Part shown: positions 22,005 through 33,027 of the stretch, piece by piece
Layout: each line of letters starts with the position of its first letter
Numbering within the stretch: position 1 is the stretch's first letter
Assembly (NCBI GenBank): GCA_032164245.1
Contig: JAVMKO010000001.1
Location: 285,641,041 to 285,705,040 of the forward strand
From: Sternotherus odoratus
Lineage: Eukaryota > Chordata > Testudines > Kinosternidae
Length of the DNA stretch: 64,000 bases
Direction: 5' to 3'
The notes under the pieces: model-generated
What the model was told of the DNA's origin: nothing
Seen by the model: only the letters and a program-made list of their open reading frames with translations
Databases searched by the model: none
Translations under genes and position numbers: made by a program

Positions 22005-22191
22005 AACTGAGCGGGTGGAGTGTCGGCAGGGGCATATATGCATGGCCATAAGGGCGCCACTCCAGGGGTCGCCCCTGCCGACCCTACGGGTACCGCTGGG
22101 GAAAAATCTTCCGGGGACCGTGCATGCGCGGTGCGCACACACAGTGGGAATGGACAGTGGGAATGGACATGAGCAAGCACTCGAAGAAGAA
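22005..22191 (-). repeat. DIRS terminal inverted repeat (element's 5' end)
   Basis: The inverted counterpart of the repeat at 16200-16410. The terminal TCGAAGAAGAA stops at 22191, where the match to the internal complementary region ends and flanking DNA begins. Confidence 0.88.
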
Positions 22192-22564
22192 CAGCAGTTA
22201 TGGTGGTTAAAATACACATGCTTGGTTAAGAGAGAAAGAGGAAAGAAAAAATTATCATTGTGTGACTGAGTCACCAGAAAAAGTCCCCTGGCTGAAAGTT
22301 GCAGAAGCAAGAAAACTTTACAAGAGTAATGTAACTTTTTGATTAGTCCACTGCTGACAGATTTAGGATCTGTGCACTGTGTTTATATATAATGCCCAGA
22401 GTTCATAATCAAAGGCCCCAGTCCTGCAAGGAGCTCTGTGCGGGTGAAATCCCACACCAAGAGGACCCCACTGACTTCAGTGAGATTTGGTGCAGAGGTC
22501 TGCATACAGGTTGTGGGGGTTGGGATTACTTGAAGCCTTGCCTAGGCACCAAAGCTGCTGTACT

Positions 22565-22806
22565 ACTTTAACTAGACCAGTATTGTTAAAATCGTACAAC
22601 TTCCCTAGTGTGGCTGCAGCTATACTGCTATAAAGGTGCATAGTCTGGTATTGTAACCTGTAAGGGAACTGGAGTAAGCTATACCAGTATTTTACTTCAG
22701 TATAACTGTGACCACACTAGGGGTTGTACGAGTATAACGATTCTGGGAAATCATACCTGTAACCAACATAGTCATACGGGACAAAACGGTGTATAGACCA
22801 GGCCTA
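22565..22806. mobile_element. Palindromic MITE-like repeat
   Basis: Inverted blocks CGTACAACTTCCCTAGTGTGG (22590 region) and CCACACTAGGGGTTGTACG (22712 region), with a GTATAGACCAGGCCTAAG end that resembles reptile 'GGCCTGGTCTACAC' termini. Confidence 0.55.
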
Positions 22807-22867
22807 AGTGAGTTAGGCGTAGAAATTCCATTGATTTGTTTTCTTAATAAAACTTGTGCTCCTAACT

Positions 22868-23802
22868 CAGGAGTGGGCAAACTACGGCCCGCGGGCCACA
22901 TCCGGCCCGCGACACTGTCCCATCCGGCCCGCGGCGGGGGGCTGCCCCTTGCCTCTCCCCGAGCTGCACAGCCCGGGCTCCGCTGCGGGCCCTCCACCCT
23001 TCATTGGCCATGCCACAGGGGCAGCACTCCGGTGACCGGGGCTGCACGGTAGCCTCTCCCCCGGAGCCACGCCGACAGCGCTCTGGGGGCTGGAACTGTG
23101 CGGTGGCCCCTCCCAGGAGCCGCGGCTGCATGCTGAACTCTCCCCCGGAATCACTGCTGTGTGCTGGCCCCTCTCCCAGAGCCGCGCTGCGCGGGGAGCA
23201 CTCTGGGGGCTGGGGCTGCACACTGTCCTCCTCCCCCGGAGCCGCAGCTGCACGCTGGCCCCTCTCCCAGAGCCGCGCTGCGCGGGGAGCACTCTGGGGG
23301 CTGGGGCTGCGCACTGTCCTCCTCCCCCGGAGCCGCAGCTGCACGCTGGCCCCTCTCCCAGAGCCGTGTGGCGAGGGGAGTGCTCTGGGGGCCGGGGCTG
23401 CATGCTGCCCCCCTCCAGCAGCTGTGGTAAGAGGGGGGATGGGGGGGTTCCAGGGTGGTGGTTGGGGGGGGGGCTTTGGAGGGGGCAGTCAGGGAGTAGG
23501 GTGGGTTGGATGGGGGGGGGGTTCTGGGGTGGTGGTTAGGGGTTTGGAAGGTGGATAGGGATTGGGGCAGTCAGGGGACAGGGAGCAGGAGAATTGGGTA
23601 GGGGGTGGGGTCCTGGTGGTTAGGGGTCTGTGGAAGGGGCAGTCAGGGGACAAGGTGTGGGGGGGTGTTGGATGGGTCAGGGATTCTCAGGGGCGGGAAG
23701 TGGGAGGGGGCCAGATTGTGGGCGGGGCCTTCCCTACCCGGCCCTCCATATAATTTTGTAAACCCAATGTGGCCCTCGGGCCAAAAAGTTTGCCCACCCC
23801 TG
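22868..23802. mobile_element. hAT-type non-autonomous element with internal 91-bp tandem repeats
   Basis: Termini CAGGAGTGGGCAAACTACGG and AGTTTGCCCACCCCTG. Identical duplications TCCTAACT at 22860-22867 and 23803-23810. A 91-bp unit (start GCTGGCCCCTCTCCCAGAGC) repeats at 23163, 23254 and 23345, the last one diverged. The right half is G-rich. Confidence 0.94.
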
Positions 23803-24959
23803 TCCTAACTCGTTGAGGCACTTAAGAAAATTCCACGTAGGGCCTAAAAGTTAGACAAGTTGAATTCAGGACACACTGGGAAGCCTAGAGGTGCCTTCTG
23901 ATTTTTATAAGTGGGAAATGAATGAGGAGAGAAATGGTTTGATTAAACTGGGAGAAGGCTGAGATTTTTCACTCCTATCTTGCTCAACCCATGTTCTTTT
24001 TTCTGTATTTCTTGCTCGTTTCATCCTTGCTCATTCACACCCTTTGTTTAGTTTTAGTTCTGGTATTTAATCTCTTTGTTTTGTTTATTGCTTTGGCAAC
24101 TGGCTTGTCGTCTTGTTTCAGTTTTGGGTCATTATCTCATATGATTACTCTTGGAGTCTAACAAAGAGGATCAGACATAACTCTAGGGTATGTCTGAGAT
24201 ATTGAGCATTCATAAATATACATATGAGAAAGCTACAAACAAGTTTATCTTTGTTTCCTGAGCAGATAAGTTTGAATGTTGGGTAGCTTCCAGGAACTGG
24301 CAATGGGTGTCAGCTGTGACCAGGTGCAATGTATCCCAGGTTTTGAAGGATCACAGGGATCTCTGGTCCAGAATCAGTGCTAAGGAAGTTTTTACTGCTC
24401 CAGAAAGAACTTGCATTGGTTGTCCAAAGTTTTCTAGTTTTGGCAAGTCATGAAGCATGAACCATTTTAACGGTGGTGTCAGTCACTCATTTAATTTTAA
24501 GAGGGGTGTCAGTTTTTCTTGGTATTGTTGCTGTTTCTGACGGGGTCTGCACAAGTCCAGACTGGTTAAAGCCCATATTATAAACGCGGGGGGGGGGGGG
24601 GGGGAAGTCCCGCCTCCCAGGAGGGACTGGGCATGCTCCAAATGCTCTAGCAGTATAAGGGAGGGGAGCTCAGCTCATTCTGGGCTGGAGGCTGCAGGGG
24701 AAGGACCTGTCTGGGGAGCTCCTGCGGAGGACCAGCCACAGCCCCTGACTGCTCCAGAAACCCAGAGCCTCTCAGGGCCCACTTGGACCCCTGCAACCAG
24801 AGGAGCCACAGGAGGTGACCGGCATAACAGACCACGGAGAATCCGAAGCCCTGTGATGGTGGTGGAGGCGCAGTGGCAGGCTGATGGGGAGAAGCTTGCG
24901 TTGCTCATACTGCATTTGTTTTTTTGACTCAGCCCCTCCTCTGGATCCACCCATGCAGG

Positions 24960-25745
24960 CCATATCCAAGCTTTGCTATTTCTACCTGTATGATGTTTCT
25001 AATAGTCAAGCTCTTCCACCTGTCCAGATTCCCAAGATTCTTGTTCAAACCTTCATCTCACGCCTTGACAGCTGTAATCTCCTCCTTTGCTGGTCTTGAT
25101 GCCAACCATAATGTTCACTGAAAAAGATGGTGCAAGGACCATCTTCCTGTCTCATTACTCTGACCACATCACCCTCCACTTTGCATCCCTCCACTGGTTC
25201 CTCCTCCTACCCCACCAAATACAATTTTAGGAAGCTTATAAGGCCTTTCCCCGTTTAGCCAATGCTGTCTCTGCTCTACTAGCTTATTAGGCTGTCAACC
25301 TTGCCTTCCCCTTGCCAGTGAGGGCAGACTTGATTGTCCGCGTCTCTGTTGATTCCCATGCTATCCCCCATGCCTGGGGAAACTCCCTGACAAAGATAAA
25401 TAAGCCTGCCACCTTATCCTGTTTTTAAAACCCTCTTTTAAAATCTTTCCTTAGCCGTAGTGCCTCCAAGTCGCTACCTACTGAGATTATTTAGGCAGAT
25501 GGTGAGCTAAGATTTTGGCTTTATGCCAATCCTTGTTCATTTGCTTGTTAGCTCATTTTCCTATTTACTAACCCCCACCCAACGCATTCCCCCCAATTTA
25601 TTTCCATTTCATCCACTGTTACATCCTGCCAGACGCGGATTGTGCACTCCCTGGGGCATGGATGTCTCCTGTGCCTTTGGTCTGCACGGTGCCTAGCACA
25701 ATGGGACTCAGTTATCAGAATATGAACTTTAACGTCTTCTCTTTA
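24960..25745 (+). mobile_element. L2-type LINE fragment (3' part)
   Basis: Plus-strand remnants of the L2 reverse-transcriptase C-terminus: a frame ending VQTFISRLDSCNLLLCW (like SRLDYCN in L2), then SLHWF-like and later untranslated sequence ending in a GTGCCTAGCACAATGGG-type tail at about 25690-25710. Highly mutated. Confidence 0.6.
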
Positions 25746-25969
25746 GAAAGAGAAAACTAGTGGCATAGACCAAACTAGATGCATTGGGAGCAAAACGTTT
25801 CATGACACCTAGGACCCATCTCTCCAAGGCTTGCGTAGTAGTGCGCACAAGGTTCCTTACAGAAACTGAGCAAGGCAGGCTCATAAACCAGCATCTGTAA
25901 TTCAGTCCAGTTGGCAGCCTGAACACTGAATGGTGTTAAAGTCCACACTCAGTCATCTTTTTTACAACA

Positions 25970-25996
25970 GATTTTTTTTTTTTTTTTTTTTTTTGC
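25970..25996 (+). repeat. Poly(T) tract
   Basis: An uninterrupted T run upstream of the RAB30 coding start region. Similar runs occur at 26820-26842, 38708-38726 and 56423-56446. Confidence 0.9.
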
Positions 25997-26400
25997 CAGG
26001 CAGGATGGCAAAGGTTGAATTGGCTCTGCCGGCTTGTGGTCAGGTTTGTGGGCATGCGAAATGCCTCTGTGTCAGGACAGTAGGAGCCCTCTCACCGGTG
26101 TAAGTGCAAATCCCTTATCTTATCAGCAGTGCAAACGCTGTAACAACCTTTGTCCTGAGTATCTGGAGGAGTAAAGTTCACCAGTTACTATTGATGGCAG
26201 CCTCGCATCCTGGGTTCCCTGTTGCAAGGGAATCTGAAAACAGCATTGATTTGTTAGTGGTGCCCTGCAGGAATATCACATGCCGGGCTCCTGAGAATAA
26301 AGCGACAATGCAGAGCTAGGACTCTTGCCAGCTGGTTGAACCTCAGCTGATGCTTCCCCTTTGGCTTACTTATATTTCTCTTTCCCTTGCAGCTGTGTAA

Positions 26401-26493
26401 ATGAGTATGGAAGATTATGATTTTCTGTTCAAAATTGTTTTAATTGGCAACGCTGGCGTGGGGAAAACCTGCTTAGTCCGACGCTTCACTCAG
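26401..26493 (+). CDS. RAB30: RAB30 small GTPase, first coding exon (residues 1-31)
   Basis: This exon starts the Rab-family GTPase RAB30, a membrane-associated switch protein known to work at the Golgi. The ATG at 26401 lies eight bases after a pyrimidine-rich acceptor (AG at 26391-26392), so the exon begins at 26393 with a short 5' UTR remnant. The 31 codons end exactly at CAG, followed by GT at 26494 (phase 0). Residues 16-23 are the P-loop GNAGVGKT (G1), which binds the nucleotide phosphates. The N-terminus [16 protein letters not shown] is characteristic of RAB30. Reading past 26493 is intron read-through. The 5' non-coding exon and promoter are not in the window and are presumably upstream. 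Confidence 0.95.
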
Positions 26494-27064
26494 GTAGGAT
26501 GTTTCTTCTCTTACTGGGGAAAATGCTTCTCTGCGTATTGGGGCAGTTTTCGGTTCGTGTGCATAAATCCATTTGAACAAGTAGATGTCTCTAAAATAAC
26601 TTGGAATCTGTGGCTGTGAACTGAGGTGCACGCTCCCAATGCAGATCAGCTACAGCACTTTGTTGTCTGTGTTTCCTAGAGCAGGGGCTGTCACAGCAGA
26701 ACTTTTGGTGGCCTCTGAGCTCTTGCTGGTGGCAATTTTTCCGAAAATACTTAATTTTAGGAAAAACAAATAAATATGGACATATGCATATCCACATCAT
26801 TGTCATTTATTTATATAGGGTTTTTTTTTTTTTTTTTTTTTTGCAGACTCAATAGTAAAAATAATGTATAGTTGTCTCTATTCTTTACTGGACCTAAACA
26901 GAATAGAAGCACAAATAAGGCGCTTTTTGCATGTTCTTGTCTTTTTTCTTATTGTTTCTTTTGCTTTTTTTGGTTGCTTTCTTTTTTGTTTTTTAGACTT
27001 GCCAGCTACTATGTCTGCTATGAAAAGTGATATTAACAAACACAGAAATATCACTGTTCACAGC

Positions 27065-27430
27065 AGACTTACTCAGCCCTGGCAATCCCGGGTACAAATT
27101 GAACCCTAGATGGGGAGGTGGGTACATAGGCAGTGGGAGCAAGGGATAATGGGGGCACTAGGGGTGCCAGCTGGGACCAGAGGTGAGGGAAGGGGTGTTG
27201 AGCCCGGGGAATGGAGCCCAAAGCCCCATGCCTGGAGCCTGCCACTCCCAGGCTGAAGCCTGACCCCTCCACCCTTGAGAAGGTGGGGAACATACTGGCT
27301 GCCTGCTCCTCCAGTTTTTGTCTCCAGAGAGGGGCCACTGCTTCCCTCCCTCCCCGCAATAACCACCCAGGAGGCTGTGGTCGCAAGAAAAGCCCCTGGT
27401 GGCCACCTTTGAGAAATGCTGCCCTAGAGG
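27065..27430. mobile_element. Likely hAT-like non-autonomous element, ends unclear
   Basis: GC-rich block. The right side reads on the minus strand GGGCAGCATTTCTCAAAGG, resembling hAT termini with the TTCTCAAA motif. The left end is not resolved and no duplication was found. Confidence 0.4.
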
Positions 27431-28589
27431 TACATGCCATTGATATCAGCATCCCCAGCACAAACCCCAGTGCTGTAAGTGTACCTGCAAGGGGTGATGT
27501 CCCACCGAACTAGCCCCCTTGTTGGCAGATCTAGCTGAGAGAAAAACGATGAGACTGTAGATGGGTGTAATTTTGATGGGCTCTGGATCGGGCCTGAATG
27601 GGTGACAGAGACTGAAGGACCCGCTTGCTGCATCCCACCCCTCCCCCTTTTCTACCCTGAACCCTGAAGAGGACCAGGAAGCTTTCAAAGCTGCTTGAAA
27701 CTGCTGAAATGCAGTGTCAGGGGTTGTCAGTGCAGCACCTTCCATCACATTCCCTTTAAAAATTAGGCTTTGCAAGCCTTACAAAGGCCACTTAATGATG
27801 ACTTTAAAAAAAGGAAGTGGGAATGAGACCATATGTTGCTCAGCAAACCTCTCAACCCCCTGCCTTTGTCTTCTGTGACCCATACAGCTAAATCCTTAAA
27901 ATAGAAATGGGGGTTGGGTAAGTCCCTGCTTGCCTTGCAGAAAATTAAAAAGTCACAAGTGTTTTCTGTGCAGTAGTGGTGGGGAAAAGGAGGGGCAGGA
28001 TTTCTGAGGGAAAGGGGAAGTTTGCATGATCCTGTACGTAACACAAGTTATGATTTTTAGGCAAGTTTCACTTTCAAGTCTCTGCACTTTTCCCCCTGTG
28101 ATTGGTTTTAAAAATAAGTCTCTGGAAACCTTAAGCTCACTCTTTTCCTTCCTCTCCAGCAGCAAGCAAATAGCTGGCAGCACTAGAGCTAAACCCAAGG
28201 GGCTAAACTGTAAAATCAGCAGCCAGTTCTGCTGCTTTTCAAGCTTTGGCTTGCTGCTGCTGGTAGCAGAGGCAGATACAGCCAGAAATCAATGTGCTTT
28301 GTGTAGGTCTACAGGCCTGGAAATCAACAAAGTTATTATTTTACTGGGGCTTGTGTCCCTCTATTTAACTGTAAATATAATACTACCATGAAATGTAAGT
28401 TGAAGCCTCTTGAAGTTGCTACTGTCCAGGTAGCAGCTGACTGTTGGTTCACTCACCCAAACCTTTGTACAAAAATGTGAGAATAGTGCTTGGAAAGTGG
28501 CTTTCACGGAGTTGCACAATCATGTCGGGAAATGGAAAGCTGTGATGACAAAACGTTCTCTTCTAATGAATGCTCCTGAAGCTTTTGCC

Positions 28590-29350
28590 ACCACTGGCTC
28601 CTAGGAACTGAGAAATTGACATGGCGAATCAGCTCAATGGCCAATCTAATCCAGTGCCCTATCTCTGACATCAGTCAATACCAGAGGCATCAGAGGCGGG
28701 TGTAAACATCTATACTTTTTCTTTTCTTCCTCCTCTTTCTCAATCCCCTTTTCCTCGTTTTCCCTCCCCCTCTGTGTCTCACAAGTCAAGTTGTCATGTT
28801 CCTTGCTCTGTGGAAAACAACTGGAGTTGAGCTGGAGAGACCTTTGTACAGCAAGAGACATGAGCAGTTGCTCTTTTGTCCCCGGTAATGTAAGAGTTGA
28901 TTTTGTTGCCACTCCAAGATTGGTTTCCCAGTGCAATCAATTGGAGATTTGTGTATGGAACTGGGGGGGAGAGTCAGCACATCTCCTGTTGTACAAAGGT
29001 CTTTCTGAATTCCTTGATCATTGATTCTAATGCCAGTTTGACGTCCTGTGTAGTGTGGGTCATAGAGCTTCCCCCAAATAATTTCTCCAGCGTGTCTTTA
29101 AAAAAACACAGCCAAAAACTGCCAGTGATGGAGAATCCACAGCAACCCTTGATTATAGTGTTCCAGTGGTAATTATCCTCATTGTTAAAAAGTTACACGA
29201 TATTTTCAGTTTGAATTTGTCTAGCTTCAACTTCCAGTCACTGGATTGTGTTAGTCCTTTCTCTGCTAGACTGAAGAGCCCATTATTAAATATTTATCCC
29301 CCATGTAGATACTTAGGGACTGTGATCAAATCACTCTGAGTTGTTTCCCC
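28590..29350 (-). mobile_element. CR1-type LINE fragments, minus strand
   Basis: Read on the minus strand, 29345-29040 gives a recognisable CR1 ORF2 C-terminus (YLHGG, NNGLFSLAEKG, WKLKLDKF, then GTL). 28600-28690 holds a CR1 3' UTR-like block (inverse of CAGTGGCCAAT-type motifs). The middle is too diverged to assign. Confidence 0.6.
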
Positions 29351-29515
29351 ATGTATTGATATTTCTGTCTGAGGGAAGATAACTGTTTGTGGAGAGGGGA
29401 GTAGACTTAAAGAGGAAGAAGGGTGGGATAAAAACCTGCAGGGGATTCATCAGCAGGTGAAATCTTTTCTCATCTTACTTCAGTATGTGCTTTAACCAAA
29501 CTGCTTTCTTCATAG

Positions 29516-29599
29516 GGGCTTTTCCCACCAGGTCAAGGAGCCACTATTGGAGTTGACTTTATGATTAAGACTGTGGAGATAAATGGTGAAAAAGTGAAG
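29516..29599 (+). CDS. RAB30: RAB30, second coding exon (residues 32-59, switch I)
   Basis: An 84-base, phase 0-0 exon of 28 codons. It is preceded by acceptor AG at 29514-29515 and followed by donor GTAGG at 29600. It encodes the effector loop (switch I), including the invariant Thr of the G2 motif at about residue 41 (GATIGVDF). No stop or frameshift is present, and its boundaries join in frame to the exons at 26401 and 38769. It lies just upstream of a nested pair of hAT-like insertions starting near 29630, so intron 3 was invaded within about 35 bases of the donor site. Confidence 0.95.
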
Positions 29600-29630
29600 G
29601 TAGGAAACTACCAACTTGCTTCATTGTGTT

Positions 29631-31362
29631 CAGGAGCAGATTGACCATGAAACAAACCATTCGATGGCACGGGCCCCCCAACATGCAGAACAAATCTCAT
29701 CTGACAGCCTGTCCCCGGGTCCCGTCCGGGGGCGCGGCAGGGCTCAGGCAGGCTGTCTGCATTCTGTGACCCCACACCACTCCCAGAAGTGGATGGCTGC
29801 TGCCATGGCTCTGCGTGCTCGGGGGGGGGGGGGGGGGGGGCGGCTCCGCATGCTGACCCCACCCTGGGCACTGAATGGAGACCTGCTGCCTCCCTCCCCC
29901 TAAGGCAGTGGTGGGCAAACTACGGCCTGCGGGCCAGATGCACCCCGTGGGCTAATGCTGTCTGGCCCCGCAAGCTTCCGGCTGGGTAGGCTAGTTCGTT
30001 GTCCCTTCCCTGTTTCTCCCCCACCCTGCAGCCTCAGCGTGCCGGGTGTGAGGTGGGGCTGTGCAACGTCTGGCTCTGGGCCAGCCCCCCCACCTGAGCA
30101 GCGCTCTGGCCCTGGAGCCGGACATCGCGCAGCCCCCCCCCCCCCCCCCCGCCCGAGCGCTGCTCACAAGGTGCGCTCAGGCAGAGTGGGGAGGGAACAG
30201 TGGGGGAGGGGGAGGAGCTAGCCTCCCCACTGGGAGCTTGGGGGGCCGGGTCAGCTGCGTGCTCCATGGGATCAGCGCGGCAGTGAGTGGTGTGGTAAGG
30301 GGGCCATGGCTGGGGGGGTTGAATAAGGGCCAGAGGGTCTTGGGGGGCAGCCAGGGGACAGAGAACAGGGGGGTTGTTTAGGGCATGGGAGTCCCATGGG
30401 GCCTGTCGGGGGCAGGGATGTGGCTAGGGATCGGGGCATTCAGGGAACAGGGAGCAGGGGGGTTGGATAGGGGCTGGGGTCCTGGGGGACGATTAGGGGC
30501 AGGGGGGTATCTGGAGGGGGCAGTCAGGGGACAAGGAGCAGGGGGACTTAGTGGGTGGGGTCTTGGTGTGGGTGGTTAGGGGCGGGGGTCTCTGGAGGGA
30601 CTAATCGGGGACAAGGAGCGGGGAGGTTGGATGGGATGGGGATTTGGAGGGGGCAGTCAGGGGGCAGGAAGTGGGTGGGGATCTGATAGGGGGTGGGGTC
30701 AGGCTGTTTGGAGAGGCACCGCCTTCCCTACCTGGCACTCCATACAATTTTGGACCCCGATGTAGCCCTCGGGCCGAAATGTTTGCCCACCCCTGCCCTA
30801 AGGGGCATGTAGAGACGTGCCAGCAGCAGGGCTAAGGCAGCTCCCTGCCTGCTCTGCCTCCCTTCCGGGACCAGTGCAGCGCAGAGGAAGCGGACAGCAT
30901 GTCCCTGTGGCCCCTGGGAGAGGTGTGTCTCTGCGCGCTGCCCCCGCCCTGAGCACCAACTCCGCAGCTCCACTGGCTGGGAACTGCAGCCAATGGGAAC
31001 TGCAGGGGCAGTGCCTGCGGGCAGCGGTGCACGGAGACCCCCTGGCCCTCCTTGCGTAGGAGCCGCTGCTAGAGCGGTGTGTATACCGGTCGCGACCCTG
31101 CCTCAGTTCAGAGCCAGCATCCAAACTCCCTCCCAGAACCCGACCCCTGCACCTCCTTCTGCACCCCTGCCCCAATCAAGATACCTCACTTTATCTTCAT
31201 TTACTTCCCATTACTTATAATATAGGAGAGGATGAAGAAAAAAAGAATGAAAAATGGGGATGGGGGAGGGGAGAAAAGAGAGAATGTTCTTGGCTGGGTC
31301 CGGGCCCTGAAAATGAAATTGTGCCCAGGGCCCCTCCAACTCTAAATCAGCCACTGGTTTGT
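29631..31362. mobile_element. Outer, interrupted hAT-like element in RAB30 intron 3
   Basis: GC-rich sequence on both sides of the insertion at 29906-30795. Termini are weakly inverted (CAGGAGCAGATTGA at left; CAGTGGCTGATTTA on the minus strand at right). No clear 8-bp duplication was found, so the family and exact ends are uncertain. Confidence 0.5.
29906..30795. mobile_element. hAT-type non-autonomous element, nested
   Basis: Same terminal family as 22868 (CAGTGGTGGGCAAACTACGG ... TTTGCCCACCCCTG). Perfect duplications CCCTAAGG at 29898-29905 and 30796-30803. It interrupts another GC-rich element (29631-31362). Confidence 0.94.
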
Positions 31363-31814
31363 TACGGTCTGGGTTTGGGTGAACCATGCCATATTAATTT
31401 CTATCTTTGTAATCTGCGATGGAAGCAGCTGTCGGGTGTTTGAAGCTCTGTGATGACACATAGGAGAGAGAGCGTGCTTCTAGCCTTCTTGCTTTAACTT
31501 GTTGAGATCCTGGGCATATCATTTCAGTGCTATGCCTCTGTTCATCCCTGAGGGTAATAATAGTCCACCTTTGAAGAAGGATGTTGCAAAAATCAATCCA
31601 CATTTGTACAGCGCTTGCATGTTAGGGTTTATGGATGTGCAAAGAACTATTTCAGTTCAACCTCCATTTACTGAATGCCTGTTAGTTCAGATGTGGCAGG
31701 CTCTCCCTCCCACCAGCTGTAGTCATTGCAGCTCTGCCCCTGAAGAGCTCCTGAGGTTCACTGCTGTAGACCTGCTGGCTTGTGGAGTTCTGCAGGACGG
31801 AAGGGCCCTAGGAA

Positions 31815-32206
31815 GACCTCCAATTTCGGTTGAGCTCACCAGCCTTGGAGAAACTTAATGAGCAGCACGTTAAAACAAATAAAAGGAAGTTCTTCTTCAC
31901 ACAGCACATAGTCAGCTTGTGGAACTCCTTGCCTGAGGAGGTTGTGAAGGCTAGGACTATAACAGGGTTTAAAAGAGAACTGGATAAATTCATGGAGGTT
32001 AAGTCCGTTAATGGTTATTAGCCAGGATGGGTAAGGAATGGTGTCAGAGGGGGGTGATGGATGACAGGAGAGAAATCACTTGATCATTACCTGTTAGGTT
32101 CACTCACTCTGGGGCACCTGGCATTGGCCACTGTTGGTAGACAGGATACTGGGCTGGGTGGACCTTTGGTCTGATCCAGTACAGCCATTCTCATGTTCTT
32201 ATGTTT
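31815..32206 (+). mobile_element. CR1 LINE, 3' end
   Basis: Contains the C-terminal coding remnant (SLWNSLPEEVVKARTITGFKRELDKF, 31830-32021) and the classic reptile CR1 3' UTR (GGCATTGGCCACTGTTGG, ACAGGATACTGGGCTGGG, ACCTTTGGTCTGATCCAGT), ending in repeated TTCTTATGTT. Confidence 0.88.
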
Positions 32207-32689
32207 AAACTGGGTGACTCTAGTGTGAGAAGGTGGATGGAAAGCATGATGATCTGGGCCTCCAATGTTGTGAATGTTTCAGGTGACCCCCCCTCCCCCA
32301 AAGTTTTCCTAGAGTTCAGTTCCCTGTTAGTACAGGCTCACAGACAGAAATGAAAAAATAGTTGATTTCTCTTCTCTCCCTTCTGGTATTCTAGTGGGTA
32401 TTCAGCAGAGAGAGCCAAGGTGGTGCAAATTGCTGGCGGTGTGGATTAAACACACAAGGCAACATTTTCAAATGTAGGTGCCTGAAGTCAGGTACCTAAA
32501 TCTATTTAGATGATGAAAAGTGACCTGATTTTTATCAGATATTCTGAGAACCTGCAGCTCCCATGGGGTCCTCAGCTCATCTGAGAAAATCAGGCTATAG
32601 TTTGCCTAGGTAGGGATTTAGGCACCTAATCGACCTTTTTTAATTATGTGAGTGTCTAGGGCTTGTACAAATCTGTAGTAAAGAGACAG

Positions 32690-32890
32690 TCCTTGCCATA
32701 GGCACTTACGATCTCTACAGACAAAGGGAGAGAAAGGAAGTAGTCGTATCTCCATTTTATAAACTGGGAAGGAAATCACAAAAAGACTAAATGACTTCGC
32801 CCAAGGTCACGCAGTCAGTCAGTGGCAGAGCTGGGATTTGAGCCCGGGTCTCTGAAGTCTGATGCAGTGCATCAACCACCATCCTTCCTT
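32690..32890 (+). mobile_element. MIR/CORE-SINE-like fragment
   Basis: TATCTCCATTTTATAAACTGG, GACTTCGCCCAAGGTCACG, CAGTGGCAGAGCTGGGATTT and GAGCCCGGGTCTC in order. Confidence 0.72.
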
Positions 32891-33027
32891 CCTTAGTTTG
32901 AAAAGGTTTTGCCTTGATGTCCTGCCTGCTCTGTAGAGGGATTACAGTTCTCCTGGCACGTTTTAGAAAGAAGGGCACTTTCCCACACAGCTCCTACCTG
33001 CCTGTCAAGAGATGTGTTCATTCCTAC

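Larger units (their letters stand above)
16171..22191 (-). mobile_element. Nearly complete DIRS-type tyrosine-recombinase retrotransposon
   Basis: A 6.0-kb element read on the minus strand: gag (21826 to 19521), RT/RNase H (19621 to 17600), tyrosine recombinase (17978 to 16548). The ends are inverted copies of each other: roughly 16200-16410 matches the reverse complement of 22010-22170, including the shared block around GGTACCCGTAGGGTCGGCAG. An internal complementary region at about 16431-16540 combines complements of both outer ends. That arrangement is diagnostic of the DIRS order. No target-site duplication is evident, as expected for recombinase-mediated insertion. The element sits about 50 bases from a Harbinger-like MITE at 15835-16119. 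Boundaries are set by where the internal junction stops matching each end, so they are good to a few bases. Confidence 0.92.
23811..26392. other. End of presumed RAB30 intron 1
   Basis: Contains the L2 piece listed separately. 24589-24860 is a GC-rich block with a G run and CAGTATAAGGGAGGGGAGC, which may be an LTR or hAT scrap but has no paired ends. The last 50 bases are the pyrimidine tract and acceptor of the first coding exon. Confidence 0.5.
26494..29515 (+). other. RAB30: RAB30 intron 2
   Basis: Bounded by GT (26494) and AG (29514-29515). It holds the hAT-like block at 27065 and CR1 fragments at 28590-29350; the rest is not recognised. Confidence 0.85.

Noticed and set aside
23004..23558. 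184-codon frame plus large overlapping frames on the other strand
   Set aside because: Produced by the 91-bp tandem repeats and G-rich sequence in the hAT at 22868.
24589..24860. GC-rich block with TATAAG as a possible RAB30 alternative promoter
   Set aside because: The G run and repeat-like context fit a transposon scrap better, and no splice donor consistent with a 5' exon could be supported.
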